Shown here in pieces: positions 24,560-36,160 of a stretch of DNA of 64,000 nucleotides. The position numbers were made by a program, and so were the translations under genes. Source of the stretch: Kingdonia uniflora (lineage: Eukaryota > Streptophyta > Magnoliopsida > Ranunculales > Circaeasteraceae). The stretch lies in the NCBI GenBank assembly GCA_014058105.1, contig JACGCM010000669.1, forward strand, positions 1,798,001 through 1,862,000, read 5' to 3'. Numbering within the stretch: position 1 is the stretch's first letter; the number at the start of each line of letters is the position of its first letter. The notes under the pieces were generated by a model. It had not been told where the DNA came from, did no database searches, and saw only the letters and a list, made by a program, of their open reading frames with translations.

Positions 24560-26230
24560 TACCATTTACCGCTCCCTTTCAATGGCCCTTTCCTGCTATG
24601 CCAACTAAACTAAGGTAGGCAATTCTATTGACAGAGTCACCGCTCAAGTCGCTTTACTATCTCAACAAATTGCTCAAGCAGAAGGGCACCATCAGCATCA
24701 ACTCACCCAGGAACGAGAAACCCACCGCTAGGCGTTGGAAACCAAACAAAATCGCTGAGTAGATGACGAAAATAGACATAATCGAGCAATCGGTGAGCTA
24801 CGCAACACAGTCCGAGAACTTCAAAGGTTAGAGCCCTTGGAACCCGCCCGTCAGTCCCAGGTACCGGATCAATCGCACGTATCTGCCCGCGCCCGCCTTG
24901 GACCCTCAACAAACCTCGAGTTACCCCCAGCTCCATGAGTGCCGAAGGTATTCCCCGTACTATTCCCCCCACTGGCTCTATCCACCTCGGAATCTACCCC
25001 ACATAAGACTTTTCTGACTCCACCCTCCATTAATCAAGACACCCTCGGCCCGTTAAAGACCAACTCGGCGAGTGTCGTCCTGCTTGAGACCAAATCGGGG
25101 AGAGCAGTGCTGAATATATACTACACATTCGACCCTGCAACCATCGACATCACCAATCACCTCCTCCTACATATGTCACACAAAAAGACTTTGACCACAA
25201 GATACAACCCGTTATTCGCGTCAGCGCAAGCCCATCCTTAAACTCATGGAGCCGCCTCAACAATCCCATTTGTGCCACCCTACTCGCCATCGACATACCC
25301 CCCAATTTCCGTGCCCCCAAGCTCTGTAAATATTGCAACACAGACTCCAAAACCAATATTCTCGAATTTCAAAACTCACTAAGCCTTTACTTTACTGCCG
25401 ACTACCTGTTATGTCGACTTTTCCCAACTAGCCTCACTGAAAAACCACTTCGATGGTATCACAATCTTCCAAATGGCTTGATAAAAATCTTTGAGCAACT
25501 CACGCAGCACTTCATCACCCAGTTTACCTTCAACAAAGACAGAGAAGTCAGAGTTGACGCATTATTTAATTTCAGAAAGTCAAGCACAGAGACCCTCGAA
25601 GCCTTCACAAAGTGATTCCTCGATGAGTCACGAAAAATAGAGAACCTCAACTGTGCAAATGCTATCCTCGCATATTCAAATGTTCTGCCTGATCATAGTT
25701 GAGTAAAAGAGTACCTTGTTCTCCACAAACCCCAACATTCAAACACTACCCACTTCAACAGACCGCGACAGCATTCAGATCCTACTATACTAGCCTTGAT
25801 CGCTCCCGTCTCATAGCAGACTGAGAGCCACAAACGCCCTTATACTGATAGTAGTGCTGAAGCTCACAAGAAGCGATCGAAGCCTATCTTGCCTACACTC
25901 ACCATCCCCCTCAGTACCCTCTTATCGGACATTCAGGCAGACCCCATATGGCGGATCCCTCTCCCAATCGAAGTCAGACCTGGGGAGCCTTATTGCGCCA
26001 ATCACAAATGCAATTATCACCATACGAACAAATGCTTCGCCCTCCAACGTTCTCTTGAACTCATCCTCCGAACAGGACGTCTGCACCAGTACGTTACCGA
26101 CCTTTCAAGTTATCTCGATGGGTCTTACCTCCAATCCCTCTCCACCCCTACTACTGACCCAACCGTGGTACATATCTACCGATCATATTTCATCGAAGTC
26201 AACAATATAGACAGTGGTCGTTAGCATAGC
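24560..26230 (+). pseudogene. Element C gag (broken)
   Basis: The N-terminus ('VALLSQQIAQAE', then Gln/Glu-rich) at 24,640-24,830 is followed by a Pro/Ser-rich linker and a Gag core near 25,300-25,720: 'CKYCNTDSKTNILEFQNSLSL', 'LLCRLFPTSLTEKPLRWYH' and 'HFITQFTFNKDREVRVD'. A zinc-binding-like 'YCANHKCNYHHTNKC' appears at about 25,990-26,035, in an open stretch (25,889-26,224) that ends 'EVNNIDSGR'. Stops are scattered through the frame. Confidence 0.8.
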
Positions 26231-26239
26231 AAACGAAAG

Positions 26240-26810
26240 CGCATCGGCGAATGTTGCAAACTTTCTTACCAGGAAAAATTCCCTACCCTACTGCTAAAAT
26301 GCAGCCGTCACCCTCGTCTCGAGGGCATTTCTTTCATCAATTGTGACAAGTCACAGGTCCGCTTCCCTCATTCCGATCCTCTGGTCATTATGATTAAGAT
26401 TAAGAACATTGTTCTTCACACAATGCTCATTGACACAGGAAGTGCAGCTGACGTCCTATTTCAACCAACCATTGAAAAAATGCAAAAAACTGAACTCATT
26501 ACCCCAGCCAACGTCGAATTAAAAGGATTCAATGGGACTATCAAAGTCGTCGTCGGTCGTATCAGCCTACCTGTCGCCACTGGACCCCTCACCCTTCAAA
26601 CCAGCTTCCTTGTTATCGACAAGAAATCCGAATATCTCGGTATACTCGGCCGGGACTGGCTCCATGCTATGCGAGCTATACCCTCGACCTATCACCTAAC
26701 CCTTCGTTTTGCAACTCCCGGGGGTACGGGAAACCTCAAAGGATCTCAACGTCTTGCCCGCTCATGCGAGCACCCAAAAATTAACCAGACCAGAAAACTT
26801 GTCTGACGCC
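26240..26810 (+). pseudogene. Element C protease (motif intact)
   Basis: The open stretch 26,390-26,806 has 'TMLIDTGSAADVLFQPTIEK', the intact DTG at 26,432-26,440, then 'NVELKGFNGTIKVVVGR', 'LQTSFLVIDKKSEYLGILGR' and 'DWLHAMRAIPSTYH'. It is the only copy in the window with the full DTGSAADVLF context. Upstream 'CKLSYQEKFPTL' forms the gag linker. Confidence 0.85.
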
Positions 26811-27049
26811 CATAGCAATTACTACACCATTTTATCCCATCGACTTCGAAAGATACCATCCTCCATATCAAACTTACTGTTTATATCGAACTCGACGGCC
26901 CTGGTCGAGGAACATTCATTGGAATTTTTCTCGGCGAGGCCGAACGCCTCAAGCTTACAAATTTTCTTCGAGCAAACATGGACATCTTTGCTTGGACATT
27001 TCAGGAGATGCATGGTATCGACCCCAGCCTGGCATGCCATCGCCTCGAT

Positions 27050-27850
27050 CTCATTCCCAATTCCATGACAGTCAAACAAAAGAAGAGTACCCTGGCACCC
27101 TAACTTAGAGAAGCGGTTAACCTCGAAGTAGACAAGCTTATAGCCGTGGGCTTTATCAGAGAATTCAAGTACGCTGACTGGATATCGAAAATTTTGGCAG
27201 TTCCTAAGAAGAACAGAAAGATCCAAATCTGCATCGACTTCACCGACCTCAATAAACACACACCGAAGGACAGTTTCCCACTGCCGATCATTTCAGCACT
27301 CCTCGATACCACTGCTGGACACGAGCGCCTATCCATGATGGACACAACTTTGGGTTACAATCAGGTATCCCTCCTCCCTGAAGATTAACTTAAAACTTCC
27401 TTCATAACTGAACAGGGCCTTTATTGTTTTAATGTCATGCCCTTCGGTCTTAAAAATGTGGGTGCCACTTACCATCGCCTCGTCACAACCATGTTTAAAC
27501 CCCTGCTTGGCAAGTCAGTCAAAGTCTACATCGACGAGATGTTATGCAAGAGTATACAAAAACAGACCCACATCTACGACCTGACCGACATCTTCTCAAT
27601 ACTTCGCACCTATAAAATGAAACTCAGCCCAGAGAAGTGCCAGTTTGGCGTTTCCTCCAGAAAATTCTTGGGCCACCTTATCAGTAAACGTGGCATCAAA
27701 ATCGACCCCACCCATATTCGAGCCCTCATTGACATGCCCTCACCCACAACAAAGAGAGACATCCAAAAGGTGGCTGGCGGGATAGCTGCCATTAACCGTT
27801 TTATTTCTAAGTCTTCCGATAGATGTGCTTGGCTCTTCTCCCTCTTACGC
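27050..27850 (+). pseudogene. Element C reverse transcriptase with YIDE active site
   Basis: 'GFIREFKYADWISKILAVPK', 'IQICIDFTDLNKHTPKDSF' and 'RLSMMDTTLGYNQVSLLPED' end at a single stop at 27,386-27,388. A long open frame (27,437-28,261) then starts 'MPFGLKNVGATYHRLV' and reaches 'VKVYIDEMLCKS' (27,527-27,538), where the second catalytic Asp is Glu. The thumb ('MKLSPEKCQFGVSS', 'FLGHLISKRGIKIDPTHI') is intact. Confidence 0.9.
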
Positions 27851-27879
27851 AGTCAGGGCGCCCATAAAATAAGAAAGAA

Positions 27880-28860
27880 AAACAACCCTGAGATCAATTG
27901 GACCCCTGAGTGCGAAGACGCTTTTCTCGAACTAAAAACTTATCTTGGCCGCCCACCCATCATCAGTACCCCCATCGAAGGTGAAACACTCTCCTTATAT
28001 CTCGCTGCCGCAGAAACTTCAATTAGCTTTGTACTCATTCGCCTTGATTCTAACATCGAAAAACCTGTGTATTTCATCAGCAAAACTCCAACCCCTGCCG
28101 AAACCTATGATTTCAAAGTTGAGCGATTGCTCCTGACACTTGTTTATTCAGCCCGCAAGCTCAAACCATATTTTCAGGCCCACCCCATTCGTGTCATCAC
28201 GAGTTACCCTCTCCGCGAAGTACTTAGTAAAAAAGAAATATCCAGGCGAGTACAACAATAGTCTGTATACCTTAGCGAGCACGACATAACCTTTGAGAAG
28301 CAAATATCTCAGAAAGGTCAAATAGTAGCAGATTTCCTCGCCGATTTCCCGGTCGAAGATTGCGACTGGGAAGAACACAAAGGCGATCTACCAGAAGATC
28401 AACCAGAAGTCGTAGATCCATGAGACCCCCTTACCGGTTGGCGTTTATTCACAGATGACTCCGCAGGACCCAATGGTTCAGGAATAGGTATTGTCTTGGT
28501 AACACCGACTAATGACCGAATAGAGAAAGCTGTTAAACTTACCTTCGAATATTCCAATAATGAAGCAGAGTATGAATCACTGATCCATGGTCTCAACCTC
28601 GCACTCGATCTCGGCATTCCCAAACTCACAGTCTTTACAGATTCCCCACTCATTCAGAGACATTACTCAGGTGAAAATCAAGGTAACGGTCGCATGGCTG
28701 ACTGCGTTTTACTTGTACGACAGCTCATGGACCGATTTCCCAAAAAATCAACAATTACCCATTATCCTCGAGGAGAAAACAGACATGTCGATGTCCTCGC
28801 CTATATAGCTGCTATGCTGGGACAGACATAATCTCGAATCCTCCACATCAAAGTACTCGA
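27880..28860 (+). pseudogene. Element C RNase H region
   Basis: Still in the 27,437-28,261 frame: 'INWTPECEDAFLELKTYLGR', 'KPVYFISKTPTPAETYDFK' and 'RVITSYPLREVLSKKE'. After a stop come 'ISQKGQIVADFLADFPVED' and the RNase HI part 'LFTDDSAGPNGSGIGIVLVT', with Asp for Gly at 'DDSAG', then 'YSNNEAEYESLIHGLNLAL' and 'LTVFTDSPLI' (to 28,831). A 274-codon RT/RNase H frame is among the longest coding stretches here. Confidence 0.87.
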
Positions 28861-28869
28861 ACGCTCAAC

Positions 28870-30196
28870 TATCGAATAGATGGAAATCAATGCCATCAAT
28901 ACTGGGGGAGAGAGTCTCTATTTAGATGATTGGCGAACACCAATCCTTCGTTACCTTACCAACACTACCCTTCCTGATGATCCCAAAGCCAGACGTCCAC
29001 TGTTAGAAAACTGCCACAAATACACTATCCATAATAATGAACTACATCGCAAATCTCCAAATGGTGTCCTCATTCGATGTATTTCCAATATCGAAGCCTC
29101 TCGAATCTTAGCAGAGCTTCACGAAGGCACATGTGGTGCTCACACCACTGGTCGATCTTTGGCCCTTCGAGCTGTAACACAAGGATTATTTTAGCCCTAT
29201 ATGAGAAAGCAAGCTTCTGAATATGTAGCACATTGTAACAAATGCCAGCGTCATGGTCATGATATCCATTGCCCCTCTCGAGATCTTCATGTCAGTCAAG
29301 TTTTTTGGCCATTCAAAAGAGGGGCCATCGATCTCATTGGTCCGTTTCCAAAAGCTTCGGGTAGCAGAGAAAATATCCCCGTTGCCACTGATTACCTCAC
29401 CAAAGGGGGTCGAAGCAGTTCCCTTATGCCAAACCAGAGAAGAGGAAGTTATCAAGTTTTTATGGGAAAACATCATCACTCGCTTCGACTTCCCCCACAT
29501 GATTCGGTGCGATAATGGTCCCCAGTTCGTTGGCATTAAAGTAAGGAATTTCCTCAAAAAACACAACATTATTCTCTCGCTCTCCACACCTTACTACCCC
29601 AGGGCAACGGTCAAGTCGAAGCAATTAGAAAAACTATCGTTGATGGTCTGAAGAAGAGAGTCGATGCAAAGAAAGGACGATGGGATTAAGAGTTACAACA
29701 CGTCCTCTGGGCCTATCGTACAACACCAAGAAAGTCTACCGGATACACCCCCTTCTTCCTAAAATATGAAACAGAAGCAGTACTACCAACTCAGTTTGAA
29801 ATACCCACTCGAGATCCTAACCTCCCGGAAAAAGTTAATGAGTTTGAACTCGCATGCAACATGTTGTGGATCGATGAAACCAGAGACCGAGCTATCGCCA
29901 ACCTGAGCCGCTACTGCGCATCACTTCAAAAATCTTACAACAAGCGAGTTCAACCACGAAGTTTCAATGTTGGAGATTTAGTACTCCGACATGCTAATCA
30001 GTCGACGAAGCCTGCGAATGCTGGAAAATTAGCCAAATCTTGGGAAGGACCCTACATTGTCTGTGACAAAACAGATAAAAGATCTTACTACTTGATGGCA
30101 GAAGACGAAGAGCCTTTACCAAACCCTTGGAACACAATACAGTTGGTCTCTTATAAAAGGCCTTACCTACAATCTTGTACCACCGATGTAATCTAG
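28870..30196 (+). pseudogene. Element C integrase (frameshifted)
   Basis: The H2C2 module 'HEGTCGAHTTGRSLAL...CNKC' is split by a stop near 29,192. Core Asp residues are kept in 'GAIDLIGPFPK' and 'IRCDNGPQF', but frameshifts fall after 'VATDYLTK' and in the 'YYPRGNGQVEA'-like region near 29,600, just before the catalytic Glu. The C-terminal domain is open at 29,861-30,196 ('SYNKRVQPRSFNVGDLVLR', 'KLAKSWEGPYIVCDKTDK'). Confidence 0.88.
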
Positions 30197-30289
30197 GATA
30201 ATCAATAAACGAGGCTTTTGTCACCAATACTTTGCCTCATGTTTCACTTTGAATTTCTTAGTTTAACTCGAATATCATGTCAACCTTCG

Positions 30290-30900
30290 ACCCAGCTGGT
30301 ACTCGGGGATGATCTCAACAATTTTCCAGTCTCCAAAATTTGAACAAACTCGAGGGGCAAGGATGGTCGAAGGACCGGACCCTCGGGAATGCTTGGGAGG
30401 CAGTTCGATATTCCTTCGCTATGGCTACGGCCTTCGAAGTACAGTCCTTTTCTTGGTCTACCCTGGGTATCTTGTCCACCTTCGCCCCGACAGATACTTG
30501 GGGACGACCTTGAATTGCTCAAGTCCCCAAAATTCTAGCAAATTCGAGGGGCAAGAATGGTCGAAAGACCGGACCCTCGGGGATGCATTGAAGGCGATTC
30601 AATATTCCTTCGTCCAGGCTCTGAAATTGACGAAGTACAGTCCTTTTCTTGATCTACCTTGGGTATCATGTCCACCCACGCCCAGACAGATACTTGGGGG
30701 CGACCTTGAATTGCCCAAGTTTCCAACATTCAAGCAAACTCGAGGGGCAAGGATGGTCGAAAGGCCAGACCCTCAGGAATGCGTCGGAGGTGATTCGATA
30801 ATGCTTGGTTGTGGCTTAGGCCTTTGAAGTTCAGCACATTTTTAGGTTTCTCCTAGGTATCACGTCCCCTCCCCCCGACTAATACTCGGGGGTGACCTGG
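30290..30900 (+). repeat. Tandem array of ~194-bp units in C, 3 copies
   Basis: The anchor TACTTGGGGGCGACCTTGAA occurs in variant form at about 30,300, 30,497, 30,691 and 30,883, with spacings of 197, 194 and 192 bp. The anchor is shared with the 225-bp units of A and D once strand is taken into account; the rest of the unit differs. It sits between the IN end and the convergent accessory gene. Confidence 0.88.
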
Positions 30901-31340
30901 AAATGTTTTGAGTTTTCGACATCGTTGTGGCTCGGCCTTCGATGTCCAAAAGAACACACAGAGTTTGATCTACATTACATCCACATTCCACATGCATCGA
31001 CAATGCTACAGTCATGTAAACATCAAGGAAGTATCTTACATATTATCTATCAACGCAGCAGTCGCAGAACAAGTTAAAGATCAATCATCAACAGTTCAAA
31101 GCAAGCGAAATCGGCAAAATAAGCATGCAAATTCCAACATTCCAAGGTTAGCATAAGATAGCATGACTACTAAGGCACTACATCAAAAAGTCAGATTCAA
31201 CAGACTCAGAATGAACCATAAAAAATACACATCAGCATGTTCAGAATTAACTACAAAGTTTTAAAGAAAAATAGCAGCAGCAAAGTTCAACATATTACAA
31301 ATTACTACATGTCAGCAGAAATCGATGAACAACCCCAACT
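30901..31340. other. Spacer between repeat array and accessory gene in C
   Basis: This probably holds the 3' untranslated regions of the two convergent transcripts (gag-pol plus, accessory minus). No coding pattern or family match is recognised. Confidence 0.4.
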
Positions 31341-31934
31341 ACAAGTACCTCACACTGGCACGGTTTCACATTCTCGTTCCATAGATGCTACACCATCAGC
31401 AACCTCGGCGGCTTCATTCGAGACTCTGACAGCTCTACCATCAACAAGACCACTACTGGGAGCTCCAAGGAGAGAAGTATCTCCACCACCATCAGTACTC
31501 CCAACTGTCTCATGAACAACGGGTAACTCCACTTCCTTCAGCTGGACCTCATCACCTTCAACAAATTCTGGAGACATAGGGTACAGTTCAAGTGTATCAA
31601 GGTCATACCCCTTTTCATCTATGAAAGTCTTCAACCTCACAGTTACCTTGTATTCGCTATCGTACTGTCCCTGGAACCGCACCTTCTATTCAGCCTTCTT
31701 CCACTCACACGCTGTAAGCTTCGCAGCCCACTCCTGCTCAAGCCTCAACCGCTGAAGTTCGAGTCTCTCATCATAAGATTCGGTAAGAACTCCAAGGTCA
31801 TACTTTAACTTTTTCCCCTCAAACACCAATGATGCCTCCGTCCAACGGGAAAGATCAAGATTTTCCCTTGCTTGCCGCAACTTTGCTTTTACCGACTTCA
31901 TAGCCTTGCTGCACGTTCGCACCCAAGCATTCGC

Positions 31935-32027
31935 CTGCTAAAATATTCAATCAGTCAGTGAACCTCGAAACTCAAAGAATTCGAAAGACATTTCAGAATG
32001 TCACAATAAGGAGCAGTACATAGTTAC
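31935..32027 (-). other. Intron 2 of accessory gene in C
   Basis: Minus strand: donor CAG/GTAACTATG and acceptor TTTTAGCAG/GCG, 93 nt, directly before the coiled-coil exon. It matches introns at 498-605 (A) and 49,461-49,567 (D). Confidence 0.65.
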
Positions 32028-32602
32028 CTGAAACATGTACCTCTTTACTTTCTTCGACGCCTCATCAGGGTCGTCCTCCCAGAGTTTGACCGTCGAAGAT
32101 TGCTTAGCAATAGCCTGCTCCTGTCGCTCTGCCTCTGTCATTTCTTCATCCCCTCCTGTGTATCATCCTCCCTCAATGCCCTATGCCTTTTGCGTTGGCC
32201 ATCCTTCGATTGCTATAATTTTGGGGCTTCGGGAGCAGCACGACTCTTCCCTTTCTCAACATGAGTTGATATTGGCCTTAGCCTCAGCCTCGAAGCATTG
32301 ACAGCCACTTCGGGCACCGTTGCCACTTGCTTCGAACCCTTGCGAGGTCTTAACACAAACTGATAGTTCCTCGGTAGCTCCTCTCCTCCCATTTCCTTTG
32401 ACCTCTTGGAAGAACCTTCACTTCTTTTTCTCTTTGCTAGTATCGGTGTAGTGGGTACGCTTCGAAGCAGGGATTCAGCCTTCTTCCTCCTTTGCCTCTT
32501 GATTTTGAGACTGTCAAACACTGAATTTACCCCAGTCTTCACTAGCCTTGAGCAGATTATCAATGTAATTCACCGGATTATCCCAAGTCGAACTTCCCGG
32601 AC

Positions 32603-32680
32603 CTGCAACAGTAAAACAAAACATAGTTATCATTTATTTCATAAACATATCAACAACAAACCCTTTGACAACAAACTTAC
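32603..32680 (-). other. Conserved intron of accessory gene in C
   Basis: Minus strand: donor GAAA/GTAAGTTTG and acceptor CTGTTGCAG/GTCC, 78 nt. An in-frame TAA within it would end the protein if it were not removed. Its homologues are 57,463-57,540 (E, also 78 nt), 48,756-48,827 (D) and 38,379-38,471 (B'). Confidence 0.75.
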
Positions 32681-33606
32681 TTTCATTATATACCCTATGA
32701 TATAATTTATAAGGGTCATCCTCGTCTACATTCTCGAAGTTACCTCTCACTATCAACAAATCTTTATTCCACCCTCGACCCATAGAGCACAGATCAAAGA
32801 ACCAAGGTTTCTCAGGGTGACATTGGATGTGATAGGTCCCTGGGTTCTGACTCGCCTTCCTCGAGTAAAAGGTGATAATATCAAACCACCTAATCAAATT
32901 TTAGCCCTCACCAGCCAATTTTACATTCATCCTCTCTATCACCTTCATCATCTCATAAAAATTCTCATTCATTTGCACTGGAGCCACCTCCCAAAAATTC
33001 AGCACTTCTTTCACCAGCCTAAGGAGTGGTAACTCCTTCCCCAATCAAATATGGCCCCTATGAGCCATAATCCCACTTCAAGGATTTGATTTAAAGGTCA
33101 ATCCTGCCCCTGCAACACTAACAAATATCCCCACCTTTGACAGTTCTAACTTACCGGCAAACCGCTCTAACCTAACCCTATCCTTCGCTGCAACGAGACC
33201 CCCAACGCCATCCGACTCAGTCGAATCCCCGCTATCGCTACAATGCCATTTTATCTCCCTCTCTCTTGCCTGAGGGCCCTGCATCATCGCTCTCCCCCCA
33301 CACTTTTTCCTCCTCCTCACTATCCTCAATTACTATCGTCCTTCGACGCTTCGAAACCACAACCTCCTCTGCAGGAAGTACCATTGATAATGGGGCCTCG
33401 ATTATTACATCTAAAACTTCTTCATCACTACCATCACCCATTGGGGATCGACCAAAAATACTAGCTTCGATTTCTTCGATCTCTTCATCTATCAGTGCCC
33501 GTCTCGAAACCGGACGGTTTTCTATTTTTAGCCTACAGAATAAGAGGCATGCAATTAGATCGACAAACTCAACAAATTCCGTGACCATCCTATCTACCCC
33601 CTCCAA

Positions 33607-34693
33607 AACAAACTACAGACCGGGTCATAACCCAGACCTTTCCCCTCTCCGACCTCTCGAGTGCCATTTCTAAACCACAAACACAGATTGTTCCGCCTCT
33701 ACTATCTAAACCAAAAAAATAATAAAAAATAGCAGAACAAAGTTCACAGAGATAAAATGCCATACTTGAAAGATCATAGCCTCAGATGCCCTAACAACTT
33801 CCACGTTCGCAATGGCGCTTGTCCTTCTCCTTCTCACTCTCTATGGTTTTCACAGCAAACAAACACAGTAATTCCTCATCTCTCACTTATATATATTTTG
33901 AAAACCCGAAAACACCTCGATTTATAAACCGCTATCATTACCACGACCCCACCTCCCCGGATTTTCGGCTAACAGTGTGCTCTGATAAATATACCCTTAA
34001 CATTTCCCATGTGCGAACAACCCGTTTACCTAAAATTACATGTACTACTGAAGCTTCTCAAACCTTATTCTCCCAGATTGAAACTAAACTGTCAGAATCT
34101 AATAGTCACATCACCACCTTTTTTGTCAAACGAGTAAAACATAATCATTACTTCCCGGAATACTGTCCTAAACGCACGTACCACTCTGACAGACTAGCCG
34201 TTTGGATTATCAGATCGACAAGTCAAATCAAACTTCACCTTCGATACACTATCAAACTTCACCTACGTTACACTTCCAAACTCGAACATTCGACCAGTCT
34301 ACACCTCGAAGAATCTTCAACAAATTACTTTAGATTTATAAAATCTCTCATACTAACAAAACCCCCATTCGACCAGTTAAAACTTCATGCCTTCAGACAA
34401 AAATTTTAGTTTCGACAAAGTATATTTTTTATCCCAACAAGTTTAGTTTTATATTCCCAATATTCAATCAATACAGTTATACTACCGACCTCGTACCGAA
34501 GAGTATTATATTCGGAATTCAGATTCTACCACCATATCCCACAGTTCACAACAATTTCTATTAGTACTATCAACAAAAGCACATTTCATTCCGATAACGA
34601 GGACAACACTACAAAAGTCATGCAAAAAAAACATAAAGAAGAGAGAAACATAACACATGAAAGCAGCAACATGAGAAACTACAAAAGGGAACC
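33607..34693. promoter_or_regulatory. 5' region of the C accessory gene, with TATA-like box at 33,888-33,895
   Basis: The minus strand reads TATATATA followed by AGTGAG at 33,888-33,895, upstream of the first exons. E has a TATATAA box in the corresponding place (56,184-56,190). The rest, up to the small ORF at 34,694, shows no supported coding; the 196-codon plus-strand open stretch at 33,819 has no counterpart in E. Confidence 0.45.
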
Positions 34694-35011
34694 TTATCTA
34701 TTAGCAGGTTGCTCCTCTGCAATAGCGGCCGCCGCAGCTTCATCCTCCAGATCCACTATATCCTCCGTGAAGCCTTTGAGAAGCGATAGCCGATGGCCGG
34801 GTAGCGGCCCCATCATTTACACAATTCCCCACCAGTACGCGAAGGGCATATCATAGAGAGGTGCTTCAGGTTCTGCTTCAAAGAGATTTGGCATTTCAAC
34901 GTTAATGTCGTCTTCTATCCTGAACCTTCGTTGAAGACCTAGCAGGGCTTCTTGAATCCTCCTCGCCCTCATGGCCGTTTGATCTTCAGCAACCGGTACA
35001 TTCTCAGCCAT
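34694..35011 (-). CDS. Small accessory ORF 1 of C (one nonsense change)
   Basis: 105 codons from ATG at 35,011 to a TAA at 34,694, interrupted by one in-frame TAG after 'AYWWGIV' where the E copy reads Gln. The product is acidic with 'MRARRIQEALLGLQRRF', 'INVEMPNLFEAEPEAPLYD' and an Ala/Glu-rich tail. The E homologue (55,123-55,452) aligns throughout, including the start. A TATA box stands about 80 bp upstream. No family is recognised. It shares a layout with small ORF 2 (helix, then 'MPxLxE', then 'PFAYxW'). Confidence 0.65.
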
Positions 35012-35088
35012 ATTGATAAACAGGAAGTACTCAGTTAGAAGAGAAGAATGTTGTAAGACAAATAAAGTAATCTTTCCCTCCTAACCCC

Positions 35089-35096
35089 TTTTTATA
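35089..35096 (-). promoter_or_regulatory. TATA box for small ORF 1 of C
   Basis: The minus strand reads GGTATAAAAAGGGG, about 80 bp upstream of the ATG at 35,011. E has GGTATAAAAGGGG at 55,041-55,048, 75 bp upstream of its ATG. The spacing is what a TATA-driven promoter would need. Confidence 0.65.
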
Positions 35097-35568
35097 CCTC
35101 CAAACTCACCAAAACTTTCCCTCTTCCCTAACCGAATTAATGGTAACCTTCAATTCCCAACAACGAAAAGTCAACATGCAACCTCTCTAACTTCCAAAAC
35201 GTAACTGATTCGTCTGTACCTGCATTCAAACCTCCACCCCAATGACTCCTAGTCAAACATATCTCCAACATCAAACATTCGACCATCGTAAGACTCGATC
35301 TTCACAACAGTACATCATCAACCTTCGGTCATAGTTTTCTTCGAGCATATCTTTATACCTCGCGCCAAGAAGAGTAGTCGTTTGTATTCGTCTACATTAT
35401 CTACCCAAATAACTGGAATATAGACACGAGCAAAGTATTTTGTCCATTTCAATTACGGAATCCAGAAAAACAAATTACATTTTCCCCCTACCACCCCAAA
35501 CTCAAAACAACTTCCTCCCACAAAACAAAACATAAACGATACATAATAATACAAAAAAATTCACATTA
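35097..35568. other. Spacer between small ORFs 1 and 2 in C
   Basis: AT-rich, with no supported coding. It aligns in part with 54,500-55,040 of E (the ...AACATTTCATCAT-like and 'TCGACC' segments), so it is part of the element and probably carries the promoter of ORF 1 and the 3' end of ORF 2. Confidence 0.5.
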
Positions 35569-35907
35569 TCAACCTAACGCCCTACTTCTGGAAGAACCAG
35601 CTCCGTTCGCCATATGTTCCTCCTCGATGATCTTCACTGCACAGACAAGGCTTTCAGCTAATGCCATCAAGAAAAGATAACGTTTCTGCTTGGTCATAAA
35701 GTGTGACCTCAATTACTCCCAGAGATAGGCGAACAATTTGTCATTGATGAACTCCTCTGGCCTCTCATCCACAAGATCTGGCATGTCCCAATTCAGATCA
35801 TGTTGTCCCAAAAACCTCATGTGCAGCTCCGCCATTTTCCGCCCCATACGCCGATCACGGGCAAACCCCATCCTCTTCTAATAGCGGGTATCTGGCGGGC
35901 TATCCAT
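35569..35907 (-). CDS. Small accessory ORF 2 of C (two nonsense changes)
   Basis: 113 codons from ATG at 35,907 to TGA at 35,569, with a stop near codon 10 and another after 'FAYLWE'. Product: 'KRMGFARDRR', 'KMAELHMRFLGQHDLNWDMP', 'DLVDERPEEFINDKLFAYLW', 'RYLFLMALAES'. The E homologue (54,209-54,499) is fully open. Its pattern of helix plus 'MPDLVxxxPEEF' resembles small ORF 1, which suggests duplication. Function unknown; no signal peptide or membrane segment is seen. Confidence 0.65.
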
Positions 35908-35980
35908 TCAGATATTCAGAATGAAGAACAGAGCAATGTTGAAGATGGAAGAAGATACAGAATCCCTGCACAAGAACCAA

Positions 35981-35988
35981 TTTTTATA
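35981..35988 (-). promoter_or_regulatory. TATA-like box upstream of small ORF 2 of C
   Basis: The minus strand reads GCTATAAAAATTGG, 74 bp before the ATG at 35,907. Confidence 0.55.
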
Positions 35989-36145
35989 GCCTTCACCCCA
36001 TTTAATACCTTTTACCCACCTACACCTCTTAATTACCCCCCTTCGAACTTTACTATTTTCCCGGAAACCAACGGTCAAACAAGAATAGGTTCAAAGACAG
36101 CAGTTTTCTCTGTAAACGCCTCTCCACCTAGCTTTGAGACCCTTG

Positions 36146-36160
36146 CTGAGAGGGGGCAAA
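36146..36160 (+). other. Polypurine tract of C
   Basis: GCTGAGAGGGGGCAAA directly precedes the 3' LTR. E and D have the same tract (minus strand, 53,954-53,970 and 48,339-48,354). Confidence 0.88.

Larger units (their letters stand above)
31350..33606 (-). pseudogene. Element C antisense accessory gene (multi-exon, lightly broken)
   Basis: In minus-strand order: an N-terminal exon (33,532-33,238) that is acidic with basic clusters ('SKRRRTIVIEDSEEEEKVWG'); a central domain ('RLERFAGKLELSKVGIFVS', then 32,897-32,681 with 'RWFDIITFYSRKASQNPGTY' and 'EKPWFFDLCSMGRGWNKDL'); an intron; a basic region (about 32,602-32,213, 'DSLKIKRQRRKK'); a second intron; and a coiled coil (31,922-31,686) ending in an acidic tail at 31,350. 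The DE-rich and KR-rich segments could suit a nuclear protein (inference). A few stops and one shift near 33,240 break it. It faces the gag-pol genes tail to tail. Confidence 0.7.

Noticed and set aside
33819..34409. A 196-codon plus-strand open stretch in C
   Set aside because: It has no counterpart in E, a Ser/Thr/His-rich AT-driven composition, and overlaps the presumed promoter of the minus-strand gene.
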